Of a stretch of DNA of 42,782 nt, positions 16,685 through 26,470 are shown one piece after another (positions within the stretch are counted from its first letter, which is position 1; the number at the start of each line of letters is the position of its first letter). Position numbers and translations under genes: made by a program. The notes beneath the pieces are model-generated. The model was not told where the DNA came from, made no database searches, and saw only the letters and a program-made list of their open reading frames with translations. Origin of the DNA: an uncultured Alteromonadaceae bacterium (GTDB lineage: Bacteria; Pseudomonadota; Gammaproteobacteria; Enterobacterales; Alteromonadaceae); NCBI GenBank assembly GCA_913056495.1, contig CAJXMO010000028.1:1-42782 (forward strand), read 5' to 3'.

Positions 16685-18106
16685 TTATAAAACTTTTAAA
16701 TTGTTAACGTTTGTTTGGATGATTTTGGTCTCTCTAAGCTCATCCGCTCTAATGTTAACCATAGTTATATTTTCTACAGGTGAAGCTGATTGTGCTTCAA
16801 TTTTGCATAAATTTTTAGCACTTTTAACTTGTATGTTTTCTAAGTGTATATCTTCTATTTTTGTGTATCGTACTTCGTAAGTCGGTACTAAATTTCTCCA
16901 TTGGTATAGCACGTCTGTAGCAACAGCGAGCGGCGCGCCACCCAGATAACCGGCCGTGATATTTTGCATATAAATATTTTTCACATAGCCTCCTCTACGT
17001 TCATTCGTCTTAATAAACATTAGATTACCAGTTCCTTTGTGTTGTTTACCTTGGTTGTCAAATTTGCAGTTTTCAACAAGCACGTTCTCTACACCTCCAG
17101 ATAATTCGCTACCCACAGCCAGTAACTGATGCCCCCGCTTAATTCGGCAGTTTCTCATGACTAAATTTTTAGTAGGTGTATTTATTCGCCATGCATCTTG
17201 GTTTCGACCAGACTTAACAGCTAGAGCATCATCTCCTTGATCAAATATACAATTTTCAATGAGCATATTTTGAGTCATTTCGGGGTCAACACCATCATTG
17301 TTATGACCGTGTGCTTTAACGTTTACCCTTCGAATAACTACATCCCTACATAAGAAAGGGTGTAAAACCCAAAACGGGCTATTTTCTATATTGATATCTT
17401 CAATGAGTACGTTTTGACAACGATTGAATTGGATAAACTGCGGTCTTAAATTGGCTCCTTGGTAAGTCATTACTCGGTTCTCTACTGGCTCTCCATTAGA
17501 GGCTTGGTGATATAGCTTAGCCAACGCATCCATGTGAGGTTTAGGGCGTTTTCCCCAAACAGTCCAAATATCCATTTCGGTTGTTAATAAGCCTTTTCCA
17601 CTTATTGCAATATCAATGCACTCATAAGCATAAATTAAAGGTGAGTAGTTATAACACTCCATTCCTTCCCAAGTGGTTTTAACTGCGGGTAAATAGTCAG
17701 ATGGGCTACCTGAAAAGTGCAATGTAGCGCCCTCAGATACGTGAAGATTGACATAACTTTTAAGGTGTATACTGCTAACTTGCCAATTTCCCAGAGGAAT
17801 TAAAACTGTGCCTCCTCCATTATAGTTTGCTTCATAAATGGCGGCTTTGATTGCACTATCATTTGCTTTCATCGATTCTTCTAATGCACCAAAGTCTTTA
17901 ATATTGTAAACAGATGCATCTTTAAAGTTGGGAATTTTGATATTTGGCATATCAAATGGCGCTGCAACTGAAATTGAATCTGCTGCGATACTAGTAGAAG
18001 AGAGTGGCAAAGGCGCACTACATCCTGTGACAATTGTTAATGATGCTGCAGATTGGATGAAGTTTCGTCTAGATATTTTGAAGTTAGTTAAACTTTTACG
18101 TCTCAT
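16685..18106 (-). CDS. Tat-exported GH28 polygalacturonase-like lipoprotein
   Basis: A right-handed beta-helix enzyme of 473 residues acting on galacturonate-containing chains. The N-terminus has a twin-arginine motif (SRRNFIQ) and a lipobox-like LTIVTGCSA, so it should be exported folded and possibly lipid-anchored. GH28 motifs are NNDGVDPE, FDQGDDALAVKSG and RGHQLLAVGSE. The fourth motif, normally R-x-K, reads FIKTNERRGG, so the substrate-binding Arg is replaced while Lys is kept. This suggests an exo-acting or altered-specificity branch. The ATG at 18106 follows AAGG; a TTG at 18130 is less likely. GH43 follows on the same strand. Confidence 0.9.
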   Translation of the reverse strand: MRRKSLTNFKISRRNFIQSAASLTIVTGCSAPLPLSSTSIAADSISVAAPFDMPNIKIPNFKDASVYNIKDFGALEESMKANDSAIKAAIYEANYNGGGTVLIPLGNWQVSSIHLKSYVNLHVSEGATLHFSGSPSDYLPAVKTTWEGMECYNYSPLIYAYECIDIAISGKGLLTTEMDIWTVWGKRPKPHMDALAKLYHQASNGEPVENRVMTYQGANLRPQFIQFNRCQNVLIEDINIENSPFWVLHPFLCRDVVIRRVNVKAHGHNNDGVDPEMTQNMLIENCIFDQGDDALAVKSGRNQDAWRINTPTKNLVMRNCRIKRGHQLLAVGSELSGGVENVLVENCKFDNQGKQHKGTGNLMFIKTNERRGGYVKNIYMQNITAGYLGGAPLAVATDVLYQWRNLVPTYEVRYTKIEDIHLENIQVKSAKNLCKIEAQSASPVENITMVNIRADELRETKIIQTNVNNLKVL

Positions 18107-18177
18107 TAAATATAAACCTTGTAATTCCAATTTCTATAATTGAATAGTCAATAGAAAATTTTATTAAGTACTTTAGG

Positions 18178-18191
18178 TATAAACGTTTTAC
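18178..18191. promoter_or_regulatory. LacI-type operator candidate upstream of the Tat GH28 gene
   Basis: TATAAACGTTTTAC, a dyad with central ACGT, 72 bp upstream of the GH28 start. Its reverse complement matches 13 of 14 bases of the sequence at 21694-21707 between the TonB receptor and GH106 genes. The match between two promoter regions of one locus supports a common regulator. Confidence 0.5.
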
Positions 18192-18507
18192 CTGGAAAAA
18201 ATACTTAATCATTCGTCAATTTTTTTATATTAAATATATGATGTGCGGTTGAATTTTTTGATAAAAGTCAAAATAAACCTTTAATATTATAAAGTTAACA
18301 TGAAAAATACATCTTTATTGGAAATGATTTATATTGCCTTTTTAAGCTCACGTTAAATTCACAGCATAAAGTGATACAAATTCCACTAGTGGAAATTTTC
18401 AATCTAATTTATATTTTTCAATTGGGTAGAAAATCTGCTCGCCCATAAGATATTTAGTTTATTTTATGACCTGCACCGATTAATTTATTAATAATATTTT
18501 TTGTTCT
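18192..18507. other. AT-rich intergenic region
   Basis: About 315 bp between the operator candidate of the GH28 gene and the stop of the TonB receptor gene. It is very AT-rich and should hold the GH28-GH43 promoter. No gene or repeat was recognised. Confidence 0.5.
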
Positions 18508-21477
18508 CTATTGATTATATCTAACACCCAATACAAACTGACGACCAGTGTGATTATATTCGCGCATTAAATTCATACTGCCATCACCGGTTACATAATG
18601 GCGGCTATATTCGTCAGTTAAATTGCCAATTTCAAAAATGAGTGTGGTTTGTTTGGTTAGGCTATAAAAAGATGAGAAGTCAACATAAGTGGAGCCTTGT
18701 GTCGCATTTTGTTTATTGCCGGTATATCCCGGAATTTCGGTAAAGTAATCACCACGACTATTAATTGAAATACGTGCGCCAAAAGCTGGTTCTTCATAAT
18801 ACAAAGTTAAATTATGTGAATTTTCAGATACTCCAACATTTTCACCTGAATGTACCTGAGTATAATTAGCGGTCAAACCTGTGTTAGCCCATTTTCCTGA
18901 TAAAAAATGAAAAGGCTGTTGGTAACTAAATTCAATGCCGTTAATTTTAGTACCTTCGCCATTTTCAGAAGAAACATGGGTATAAACTTGAGTAAAAGGA
19001 TCAACGGATATACTGGGATCAAAATTAGAATCTGCTCTGATTGAATCAAAATAGATAGGATCGACCATTTTGTCTTCCTTAGATGAGCGGATGTAATCTT
19101 TAATCCGTTTATAAAAAAAGTTAACTGCCACTAAAGCTTCTGGTTGAAAATACCACTCCATTGCAAAATCAAAATTGTTGCTTTTATAAGGGTCTAAATA
19201 AGGGTTGCCAACGGCGACTAAACCTTCAACATAACGAAAATTCGGATTACTTGGATTCAATTTAGTTAAGCTTGGTCGAGTCATGGTTTGAGTTGCGCCC
19301 AATCTAATAATAATATCCTGTGGGGTTTCCAGCGCCACATTTAAGGCGGGTAAAAAATTAGTATAGCTATGCTCCGCTTCAATTTGATTATATAAGGTTA
19401 TATAACCGGTTGAATCTGCATTCGTTTTTACCAGCCGAAATCCAAAATTAGTGGTTAAATACAGATCTTTAATTTCATACTGATTTTCAAGTTCAATAAA
19501 CACGGCGCTAGTTGTTTCAATAATTTTAGAGTTACTTTGAGTTTGCTCAATCCAGTTTAATTGGCCTCTGGCTTGCTTTACTTTTGCAAAATCAGCAACA
19601 ATAAATGGAAAGATTTCACCATTAAAATGTTGTCCATAATCAGGTTTAGGAAAGTCCCTGGTTAAACCAACTGCAGAATCGGTTTCAAACATGGGCAAAC
19701 TGTAAGCTAAATTGTTTACTGTTCGTAGGTTATAAGCTAAGCCGGTTTGTAAATGCCAAATCTGGCCAGTGTAATTTAAATTGAATTTAGCTGTGATATT
19801 TTGTTTATTGATCTCAGTTGCGCCATCAAACAATTTTAAGTTATAGGTCGCAGGGTCATTATAATTATAAAAATAGGAGACTTGTGGCGAATTAGGAGTT
19901 TGCGTAAAGTCGAAAGCAAACTTGTGGGGTTGCAGCGTATCCATCGTATGGCGGAATTCTTCCCGGCGAAAGTGAGATTCTGCCACCCCTAAAATGCCAT
20001 TGATATGAGTCAATTCATTCAGTTGCCATTTTCCTGATAACGCGTATTGATTAAATTGCGTCAAGCTTTGTGTATCACGACTTTCGATCCGCCCGGTGAG
20101 GCCGTCAAATAAACCAGCATCGACTTGCTTGCCATTTTTATTGACACTGATTTGCAAAGGGGTAATTTGGTCAAAATAATTACGATACATATGGTAATAG
20201 TTATAAAAATCGCGATTATTTTTAAGTTGGGCATGTAAAAAATCTAATGTGTATTGAACCGCAGAAACCGGCTTATATTGTATGCTGGAGGTAATTCCAA
20301 TACGTGTTTGATGATTACCAAAAAAATCTGGCCTAGGTAATCTTGGGGTCCATAAACAATTCACTGCGGCAACTTGTTGCGAATTTAAATAACAATCCTG
20401 ATCAGCTATATCGCCACTAATTTGTAGCTGAGTCGTATCAGCATAAGCCATATTATTTTCAACGGGGGTTTGCCAGCCAACAGTGCCAAATCCTTCCTGA
20501 GCTACTGTGCGTTTCGCATAAGCAAATGATAATAATGCGCCAAATTTTTGATCGGCGAAGGTATTTGAAATTAAAAACGCACCACGCGGATCATAAGCGT
20601 TGGATACAGGGTTATAGCTGGTTTGCAGAGAGGAGGCCAAGGTAAAGCCAGGTTTATCCAAGGGTTTAGCTGAGTATAAATTGACCGTACCCGCAATGCC
20701 ACCTTCTTCAATTGCAGGGGTGGGCGATTTTTGAATATCCGCTCGATTAAACAACTCAGATGCAAAAACATTAAATTCAAATGCACGACCGCCATTTAAT
20801 TCACTCACCGATGAATCCAGCTCATCAGTGGTGGTTGGAATTTCCATCCCGTTTAAAGTTACCCGAGTAAAATCAGGACCTAAACCTCGTAGGGTAATAC
20901 GGCGGCCTTCGCCACTTTCACGAGTAATTGCCACACCGGGTAAACGTTGTAAAGAATCAGCAATATTTAAGTCAGGGAATTTACCTATATCTTCTGCCGA
21001 AATAGATTCACTCAAATTAACATTGGCCCGTTTGGTAATCAGCGCCTGACCGAGTGAGCTTCTAAAACCTTTAACTTTAATGGTTTCAATGCTTGTAGTT
21101 TTCGTATCATGAATTGGTTCAACGTCATGGTGTTGAATCATTATTTTTTTGGTCAATATAATTCGGTTTTGTGAATCTAAAGAGGCATGTAACTGCGAAT
21201 CTGCCAGTAATAATTGAAGCGCTCGTTCAATTGAGTACTCGCCTACAAGCGGCTTTGTTTGAATACCGGTTAACTCGGACTTAGATACAGCAAAACTGAC
21301 ATCAGCCTGTTCTGCAAATTTTAATAAAGCTATCGCTGCATTATCGGCTTCAATATTAAAAAATATTTTAGATGGGACTTCGCCAGCTTGTAACGGGTTT
21401 AATACCAACTTAAATATTAAACCTGTACCCAAACATAAATTTAAAATAGCTCGAATATTAAACTGGTTAAACAACAA
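18508..21477 (-). CDS. TonB-dependent receptor with STN domain
   Basis: A 989-residue outer-membrane receptor for energised uptake, here probably of pectic oligosaccharides. After the signal peptide (cleavage near LQAGEV) comes an STN (secretin/TonB N-terminal) domain at about 36-110, then a plug with ADSLQRLPGVAITRESGEGR followed by RITLRGLGPDFTRVTLNGME, and a 22-strand barrel ending in GRQFVLGVRYNQ. The plug sequence is typical of the TonB-Xanth-Caul group seen in carbohydrate loci. STN domains usually signal to an anti-sigma factor, but no FecI/FecR pair is here. Start is TTG (21475-21477), the only usable start in the frame. It is divergent from the GH106 gene. Confidence 0.93.
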   Translation of the reverse strand: MLFNQFNIRAILNLCLGTGLIFKLVLNPLQAGEVPSKIFFNIEADNAAIALLKFAEQADVSFAVSKSELTGIQTKPLVGEYSIERALQLLLADSQLHASLDSQNRIILTKKIMIQHHDVEPIHDTKTTSIETIKVKGFRSSLGQALITKRANVNLSESISAEDIGKFPDLNIADSLQRLPGVAITRESGEGRRITLRGLGPDFTRVTLNGMEIPTTTDELDSSVSELNGGRAFEFNVFASELFNRADIQKSPTPAIEEGGIAGTVNLYSAKPLDKPGFTLASSLQTSYNPVSNAYDPRGAFLISNTFADQKFGALLSFAYAKRTVAQEGFGTVGWQTPVENNMAYADTTQLQISGDIADQDCYLNSQQVAAVNCLWTPRLPRPDFFGNHQTRIGITSSIQYKPVSAVQYTLDFLHAQLKNNRDFYNYYHMYRNYFDQITPLQISVNKNGKQVDAGLFDGLTGRIESRDTQSLTQFNQYALSGKWQLNELTHINGILGVAESHFRREEFRHTMDTLQPHKFAFDFTQTPNSPQVSYFYNYNDPATYNLKLFDGATEINKQNITAKFNLNYTGQIWHLQTGLAYNLRTVNNLAYSLPMFETDSAVGLTRDFPKPDYGQHFNGEIFPFIVADFAKVKQARGQLNWIEQTQSNSKIIETTSAVFIELENQYEIKDLYLTTNFGFRLVKTNADSTGYITLYNQIEAEHSYTNFLPALNVALETPQDIIIRLGATQTMTRPSLTKLNPSNPNFRYVEGLVAVGNPYLDPYKSNNFDFAMEWYFQPEALVAVNFFYKRIKDYIRSSKEDKMVDPIYFDSIRADSNFDPSISVDPFTQVYTHVSSENGEGTKINGIEFSYQQPFHFLSGKWANTGLTANYTQVHSGENVGVSENSHNLTLYYEEPAFGARISINSRGDYFTEIPGYTGNKQNATQGSTYVDFSSFYSLTKQTTLIFEIGNLTDEYSRHYVTGDGSMNLMREYNHTGRQFVLGVRYNQ

Positions 21478-21693
21478 GGTAAAATGACCTGCATCTAAGT
21501 ATTTCTAGCTCAGCTAAAAAATCATATACTTTCATAAGTAATCACGCTTGATTAACAACTGTAACAATAGCATTATTTGAATTAACATTTAAGTTAAAAC
21601 GATAAATTATTTAACCCTAATTCAGGCGCCTGATATCTCCTTATGTTTGTAATGTGATAACTATTTTGTAAAAAACTTAAGTATTTTTTAGCT

Positions 21694-21707
21694 GTAAAAC
21701 GTTAATA
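21694..21707. promoter_or_regulatory. LacI-type operator candidate in the divergent TonB receptor/GH106 gap
   Basis: GTAAAACGTTAATA matches the reverse complement of 18178-18191 in 13 of 14 positions and shares its AACGTT core. It lies 69 bp upstream of the GH106 start and about 216 bp upstream of the receptor start. One regulator bound here could control both divergent genes. Confidence 0.5.
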
Positions 21708-21762
21708 TCTAAAAAATACAGCAAACCGGTCAGGTAAATTGCTCACTAAACCGGATAACAAA

Positions 21763-24624
21763 ATGGATAGACAGATGGCTTTTCATCCCAAGAAAATTCG
21801 AGATTTTATAATTTTAGCTATTGCTTTTTTTAGCTTGGTCGCTTGCAAACAAGCACCACAACAAGATAGCTCACTGTTAAAATCTCACCTCAATTCTGCA
21901 CAAACCTTAACATTAACCAATCAACATAAACCATGGACACGCTGGTGGTGGCATGGCAATGCGGTTACTCAAGCTGGGATTTCCTATGAGTTAGCTGCAT
22001 TGAAAGCTGCTGGTGTTGGTGGTGTTGAAATTACCCCTATTTTTGGTACTTACGGAGAAGAAGATCAGTTTATTGAATTTTTATCCCCTAAATGGATGCA
22101 AATGTTTGTTCATACATTAAATGAAGCTAAGCGATTGGGTTTAGGTGTCGATTTAGCAACTGGCACCGGCTGGCCGTTTGGTGGGCCATGGATTAGTGAA
22201 ACTCAGGCTGCAAAAAATATTAATTATAAACAATATCAGTTAGCTCAAGGTCAGCAGTTGACTGATAAAATAGAATTCATTCAAAAACCTATGTTAAGGG
22301 CTTTAAATAAAAAAGCTTCGTTTGAACTGATTAAAACACCACTGTCGGCTAATCAAAATCTACAAGCGTTAGCTATCGAGCAAATCCGTTTTGAAAAATC
22401 ATTACCGCTCTTGAGCTTAATGGCTTATAGCGATTCTGGTGACGTCATCGAATTAACAGAAAAAGTTCACAACGGACAATTAAACTGGATAGCGCCGCAC
22501 GGCAATTGGACTTTATATGCCATATTTATGGGGCAGCATGGCAAAATGGTTGAGCGAGCAGCGCCGGGCGGAGAAGGTTCAGTGATTGATCATTTCTCAA
22601 AACCGGCACTTGAAGATTACCTTGCTCAATTTGACCTTGCATTTAAAGGGCAGGATATCAGTTACTTAAGAGCTTTTTTTAATGACTCTTACGAAGTTGA
22701 TGATGCTGCCGGGCAAGGCAATTGGACTCCTGCATTATTTAGCCATTTTAAGCAACTACATGGCTATGATTTAAAAACACATTTGCCTGTACTGCTAAAT
22801 AAAGAAAATACGGAATATGGTCGTCAAATATTAACCGATTACCGCACCACCATTGAAGATATGCTATATCACAACTTTACCCAAACATGGAAAAACTGGG
22901 CGCATAATAACCAGGCGCTGGTTCGTAATCAGGCTCATGGTTCACCCGCAAATATTTTAGATTTATATGAGTTGGTGGATATTCCAGAAACCGAAGGTGA
23001 AGAGATGATCAAAATTAAATTTGCTTCGTCTTCGGCAAATTTTACGAATAAACCTTTAATTGGGGCAGAAGCCGCAACTTGGTTAAATGAACATTTTGAA
23101 TCAGATTTAACTGATATCCGTAAAAATATGGAAAATTATTGGCTCGGTGGGGTTAATCATCTGGTATATCATGGCACAGCTTATAGCCCAAAAAATGCGG
23201 CTTGGCCGGGGCATTTATTTTATGCTGCGATTCATTTTAACGACAGAAACCCACTCTGGCACGACTGGGCTGAACTCAATCAATATGCTGCCAATGTGCA
23301 ATATTATTTGCAAAACAGCCAGCACGATAATGACTACTTAGTCTATTTTCCAATTTATGACAGATATGCTCAAGTTTCAGATAACTTACTGGAGCACTTT
23401 GATATCTGGGGAAAATTTAATAAAACGGAAGTTAAAAAACTGGCCGATAAATTATTAAAAAACGGCTATGCATTTGATTTTGTTTCAGATAAACAAATTG
23501 CTAAGCTAGCCTCAAAACAAATCGACACCAATACTAAAGCATCTGACTATAAAGCGATTTTAGTCCCTAAAACAAACTATATGCCGCTTGAAACCTATCA
23601 AGCTTTATTTAAGCTGGCGGAGCAGGGTATACAAATCATCTTTTTTGATCAGCATCCAAAAAAAGCAACTGGGTATGCCAATATTAGCCAAAATCAAGCT
23701 GTGTTTTCAGCGCTTAGCCAATTATGGCAACAAGATAATCCGGCTGTTACTTTTGAAAGTTTTAATCACAATCCTGATTGGATAAAAACTCAGTTACCAC
23801 AAGGTATTCGTGCAATCCGCAAAAACTATCAAACCGGAAAACTCTACTTTATTGTGAATGATAGTTTGCAAGCTCAGGATGTTTGGCTGCCTTTAGCCAA
23901 GTTAGAATCTTCTAACTTACTGATTAATCCGCATGATTTAACTCAAGGTTTAGCTGAAATTGAATCAAATGGCACTGATCATAAAAAAATACATGTGCAG
24001 CTACAAGCCGGAGAAAGTGTCTTGTTATTAAGCCGAGAAGCGCCATTTAAAGCCAAACCTTATTTGTATTTTAATCCCGGAAATACAACCAAACTGACTC
24101 AGCCTTGGGCGTTGTCTTTTACTTCTGGCGGGCCTGAATTAGCACCTGCACTTAAGCTGGATAAATTAATGAGCTGGAGTGAATTAGGGCAGACATATCA
24201 ATATTTTTCTGGCCGTGCCAGTTATGTCACTTATTTTTCAAATGTCAATTTATCTAATCATGAAGCCACTGATTATATACGTTTAAATTTAGGTGAAGTT
24301 GCTAACAGTGCTCAAGTGTTTATCAATGGGCATAAAATTAAAACTTTAACCGGACCTGATTTTTCGGTAGTGCTAAAAACTTCAGAGTTAAAAGCAAGCA
24401 ACCATTTAGAAGTTATTGTTAGTAATACAATGGCAAACCGAATCCGTTACATGGATCAACATAATCTAAACTATAAAACTTTCTACAATATTAATTTTCC
24501 GGCGAGAAAACCACAAAACCGTCAAAACGGTTTATTTACCGCTGAACACTGGCAACCCAAAAAATCGGGTTTATTAGGGCCAGTTACCATAACCGAGCTG
24601 AGTGTTAATCCAATTAATAAATAG
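21763..24624 (+). CDS. GH106 alpha-L-rhamnosidase-like lipoprotein
   Basis: A protein of 953 residues belonging to the GH106 type (alpha-L-rhamnosidase). The opening RWWWHGNAVTQAGISYELAA, then KAAGVGGVEITPIFGTYG and LATGTGWPFGGPWIS are hallmarks of the catalytic barrel; GAEAATWLNEHFE and HGTAYSPKNAAWPGHLFY follow. The C-terminal third forms beta-sandwich modules (LNLGEVANSAQVFINGHKI is a jelly-roll motif). FFSLVACKQA is a lipobox, so it is likely membrane-anchored in the periplasm or on the cell surface. I start at ATG 21763 behind GGATAA rather than TTG 21739. Rhamnosidase activity next to GH28 suggests a rhamnogalacturonan substrate. Confidence 0.88.
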   Translation: MDRQMAFHPKKIRDFIILAIAFFSLVACKQAPQQDSSLLKSHLNSAQTLTLTNQHKPWTRWWWHGNAVTQAGISYELAALKAAGVGGVEITPIFGTYGEEDQFIEFLSPKWMQMFVHTLNEAKRLGLGVDLATGTGWPFGGPWISETQAAKNINYKQYQLAQGQQLTDKIEFIQKPMLRALNKKASFELIKTPLSANQNLQALAIEQIRFEKSLPLLSLMAYSDSGDVIELTEKVHNGQLNWIAPHGNWTLYAIFMGQHGKMVERAAPGGEGSVIDHFSKPALEDYLAQFDLAFKGQDISYLRAFFNDSYEVDDAAGQGNWTPALFSHFKQLHGYDLKTHLPVLLNKENTEYGRQILTDYRTTIEDMLYHNFTQTWKNWAHNNQALVRNQAHGSPANILDLYELVDIPETEGEEMIKIKFASSSANFTNKPLIGAEAATWLNEHFESDLTDIRKNMENYWLGGVNHLVYHGTAYSPKNAAWPGHLFYAAIHFNDRNPLWHDWAELNQYAANVQYYLQNSQHDNDYLVYFPIYDRYAQVSDNLLEHFDIWGKFNKTEVKKLADKLLKNGYAFDFVSDKQIAKLASKQIDTNTKASDYKAILVPKTNYMPLETYQALFKLAEQGIQIIFFDQHPKKATGYANISQNQAVFSALSQLWQQDNPAVTFESFNHNPDWIKTQLPQGIRAIRKNYQTGKLYFIVNDSLQAQDVWLPLAKLESSNLLINPHDLTQGLAEIESNGTDHKKIHVQLQAGESVLLLSREAPFKAKPYLYFNPGNTTKLTQPWALSFTSGGPELAPALKLDKLMSWSELGQTYQYFSGRASYVTYFSNVNLSNHEATDYIRLNLGEVANSAQVFINGHKIKTLTGPDFSVVLKTSELKASNHLEVIVSNTMANRIRYMDQHNLNYKTFYNINFPARKPQNRQNGLFTAEHWQPKKSGLLGPVTITELSVNPINK

Positions 24625-24649
24625 TCAAAATTAAATATAAGGCATTAAA

Positions 24650-24961
24650 ATGATTAAAAAAATACACGTTTTTATCATTGCATTAAGTTGGCTGGCGCTA
24701 CCCAGCTTGGCTGCACAGCTAACTTATCAAAATAGCCAGCTTAATTTTGATAATGGCAAACTACAAATTTTAAAAGATGGTAAAACGATTATTGATTTGC
24801 AAGACATTTTATTGAATTACCAAAGTGGAAAAACTTGGCAATTGACATCGGCAACTCAAGATAAATTAACTTTGGTGGCTTCATTTTCTGATCAGGTGGA
24901 AATGTATAAAAGTATTTACGACACGGCCGATCGGCAAGTTGAATTTGAAATTATGTTCTAA
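24650..24961 (+). pseudogene. Truncated secreted protein of the pectin operon
   Basis: 103 residues beginning with a clear signal peptide (IHVFIIALSWLALPSLAA), then a beta-rich segment (NFDNGKLQILKDGKTIIDLQ) resembling the N-terminal sandwich of large secreted hydrolases. It starts 25 bp after the GH106 stop and would be co-transcribed. The frame ends only 29 bp from the 3' end of the integrase gene. No continuation of the protein is visible on the other side of the integrase. I read it as the 5' end of a longer enzyme gene cut by the integrating element or a deletion; a genuine small protein is the alternative. Confidence 0.5.
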
Positions 24962-24990
24962 GAAAAAGTGAGCAAGTTGCCCACCCGAAA

Positions 24991-26307
24991 TCAACTCAGC
25001 AAAGTACTCATCAACTCAACCTTTTGTTCCTTAGTGAGGCTTGCTAGCAAGCTTTTCATTTCTGTTATTTGATTTTTTGGCTCTTGCTCAATAAGGCCTG
25101 CATATTCAGATATTTTGTTCGCGACTTTTTCAGCGGGATCTCGGAGTTCCTCAGCCGTTAAAATCGTATATCCAGCAGTTACATCACTTTGATCCGTTAA
25201 ATGGTTTAAAAGGCGTTTCAGGCGGTAACCGGATATGCCATTACTTTCGGCAATGGATGCAAATGTTCGGCGTAAGTCATGCAACGTTATTTGAACGTCT
25301 GCTTCTTCGCATATTTTCGCAAGTGTTTTCTTAGGCTCAGTTAACCAGCCTTTGCCGGTTTCTTTGCCAAATACAAACGGTGATACCTGATATTCTTTTC
25401 TCCGTTTAAAAATTTCCACAAGCTTTGGTGTCATCGGAAACTCAACGTCTTCACCATTTTTGGTATCTTTTAACAAGTACAGCTTATCCTCCAAAAATAC
25501 CTGAGACCAAGGGAGTTGCAGCAATTCCATTTTTCTCAGGCCAGTATAGGTTACAAACTCAATGTAATCACAAAACGCGACTCGCTCGCTCTGGCGATAC
25601 TTAATCGCTTCTTCCCTAAGATTATCTAGAGCTTCAAGAAATGGTTTTAACTGCGAACGGCGTAAACGAGTTGTTTTGCGTTTAACCTTATTCCAGGCTC
25701 GCTTTTCTGATAACACGTGTACTGGATTTTCCGGAAATAGTGAGCGACCTTCAGATGATTTATATTCAGCTTTGGCAAAATTAAATAATGCCCGCATCAT
25801 GCGCATAGTTAAATTGGCTTGGCCAAGGCTTCGTTGTGAAATATCACGGTGGCGTTTTAAGATCATCATCTGGCTGATATCGGCTAAACGCTTGGTATGC
25901 CAATCAGTTAAATAGCAATTCATGGTTTGCTCATAGCCCCTTACTGTAACGGCTTTTAGCTCCCTGGATTCGAGGTAAGAATTAAAAGCATCTTTCAGAG
26001 TAACTGATGCGGCCCTGAACTGGCGTTTTGTATCATTTGGATTGATGCCTTCTGCAATGTCGGCCATTACTTTTCTAGCCATACGCCTAGCATCATCTAG
26101 CGGAATTGACGGAAAATAGCCAAGGGTGACGTTAATTGGAGTCGTGCGTCCAGGTATTTTTTTATAAACCCTAAATGACTTTTTACCTGCTATAGTTACG
26201 TCTAAAACTAATCCTGATAGAAGGCTATCAAAATAGCGGGTTCGTTGTTTTTTAGTATCGATCTTTTCCAGTATAAGTTCAGTAAAACGGAATTTATTGT
26301 CTGACAT
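24991..26307 (-). CDS. Tyrosine recombinase / genomic-island integrase
   Basis: A 438-residue integrase of the P4/DUF4102 type, which recombines att sites commonly in tRNA genes. The N-terminal DUF4102 domain (SLLSGLVLDVTIAGKKSFRV, later VTLGYFPSIPLDDARR) is followed by the SAM-like core-binding domain (about 105-200) and the catalytic domain. Catalytic residues visible: Arg in YTGLRKMELLQL, Lys in LKDTKNGE, His-x-x-Arg in LHDLRRTFAS, His in LLNHLTDQ and Tyr in DVTAGYTIL. It appears intact. Its start codon lies about 165 bp from a tRNA-Ile 3' fragment (26471-26516), as expected for an island end. Confidence 0.93.
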   Translation of the reverse strand: MSDNKFRFTELILEKIDTKKQRTRYFDSLLSGLVLDVTIAGKKSFRVYKKIPGRTTPINVTLGYFPSIPLDDARRMARKVMADIAEGINPNDTKRQFRAASVTLKDAFNSYLESRELKAVTVRGYEQTMNCYLTDWHTKRLADISQMMILKRHRDISQRSLGQANLTMRMMRALFNFAKAEYKSSEGRSLFPENPVHVLSEKRAWNKVKRKTTRLRRSQLKPFLEALDNLREEAIKYRQSERVAFCDYIEFVTYTGLRKMELLQLPWSQVFLEDKLYLLKDTKNGEDVEFPMTPKLVEIFKRRKEYQVSPFVFGKETGKGWLTEPKKTLAKICEEADVQITLHDLRRTFASIAESNGISGYRLKRLLNHLTDQSDVTAGYTILTAEELRDPAEKVANKISEYAGLIEQEPKNQITEMKSLLASLTKEQKVELMSTLLS

Positions 26308-26384
26308 TGGTGCTACCTCTGTGCTACTTTGAACGCATTTTTTAACGTTCTGAAATATATAAAGATTTATGCACTAGAGGCCGA

Positions 26385-26438
26385 GGTTATTCAATAACCC
26401 TATGATATAACTACTAAAATTAGTAAATAGTTATATCA
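26385..26438. repeat. Two inverted repeats between integrase and att site
   Basis: GGTTATTCAATAACC (26385-26399) is a perfect 7-bp dyad. Next, TGATATAACTA (26403-26413) and TAGTTATATCA (26428-26438) form a perfect 11-bp inverted repeat flanking a nearly palindromic ACTAAAATTAGT. They sit between the integrase start and the tRNA fragment. Such dyads could be operators of the integrase promoter, arm-type integrase sites or excisionase sites; no evidence separates these options. Confidence 0.65.
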
Positions 26439-26470
26439 GAAAGTAAGTAAAGGTAAGTGATTGATTTCAT

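Noticed and set aside
18508..21477. FecA-type signalling receptor with sigma/anti-sigma partners
   Set aside because: An STN domain is present, but no FecI- or FecR-like gene lies in the window, so a signalling circuit cannot be claimed.
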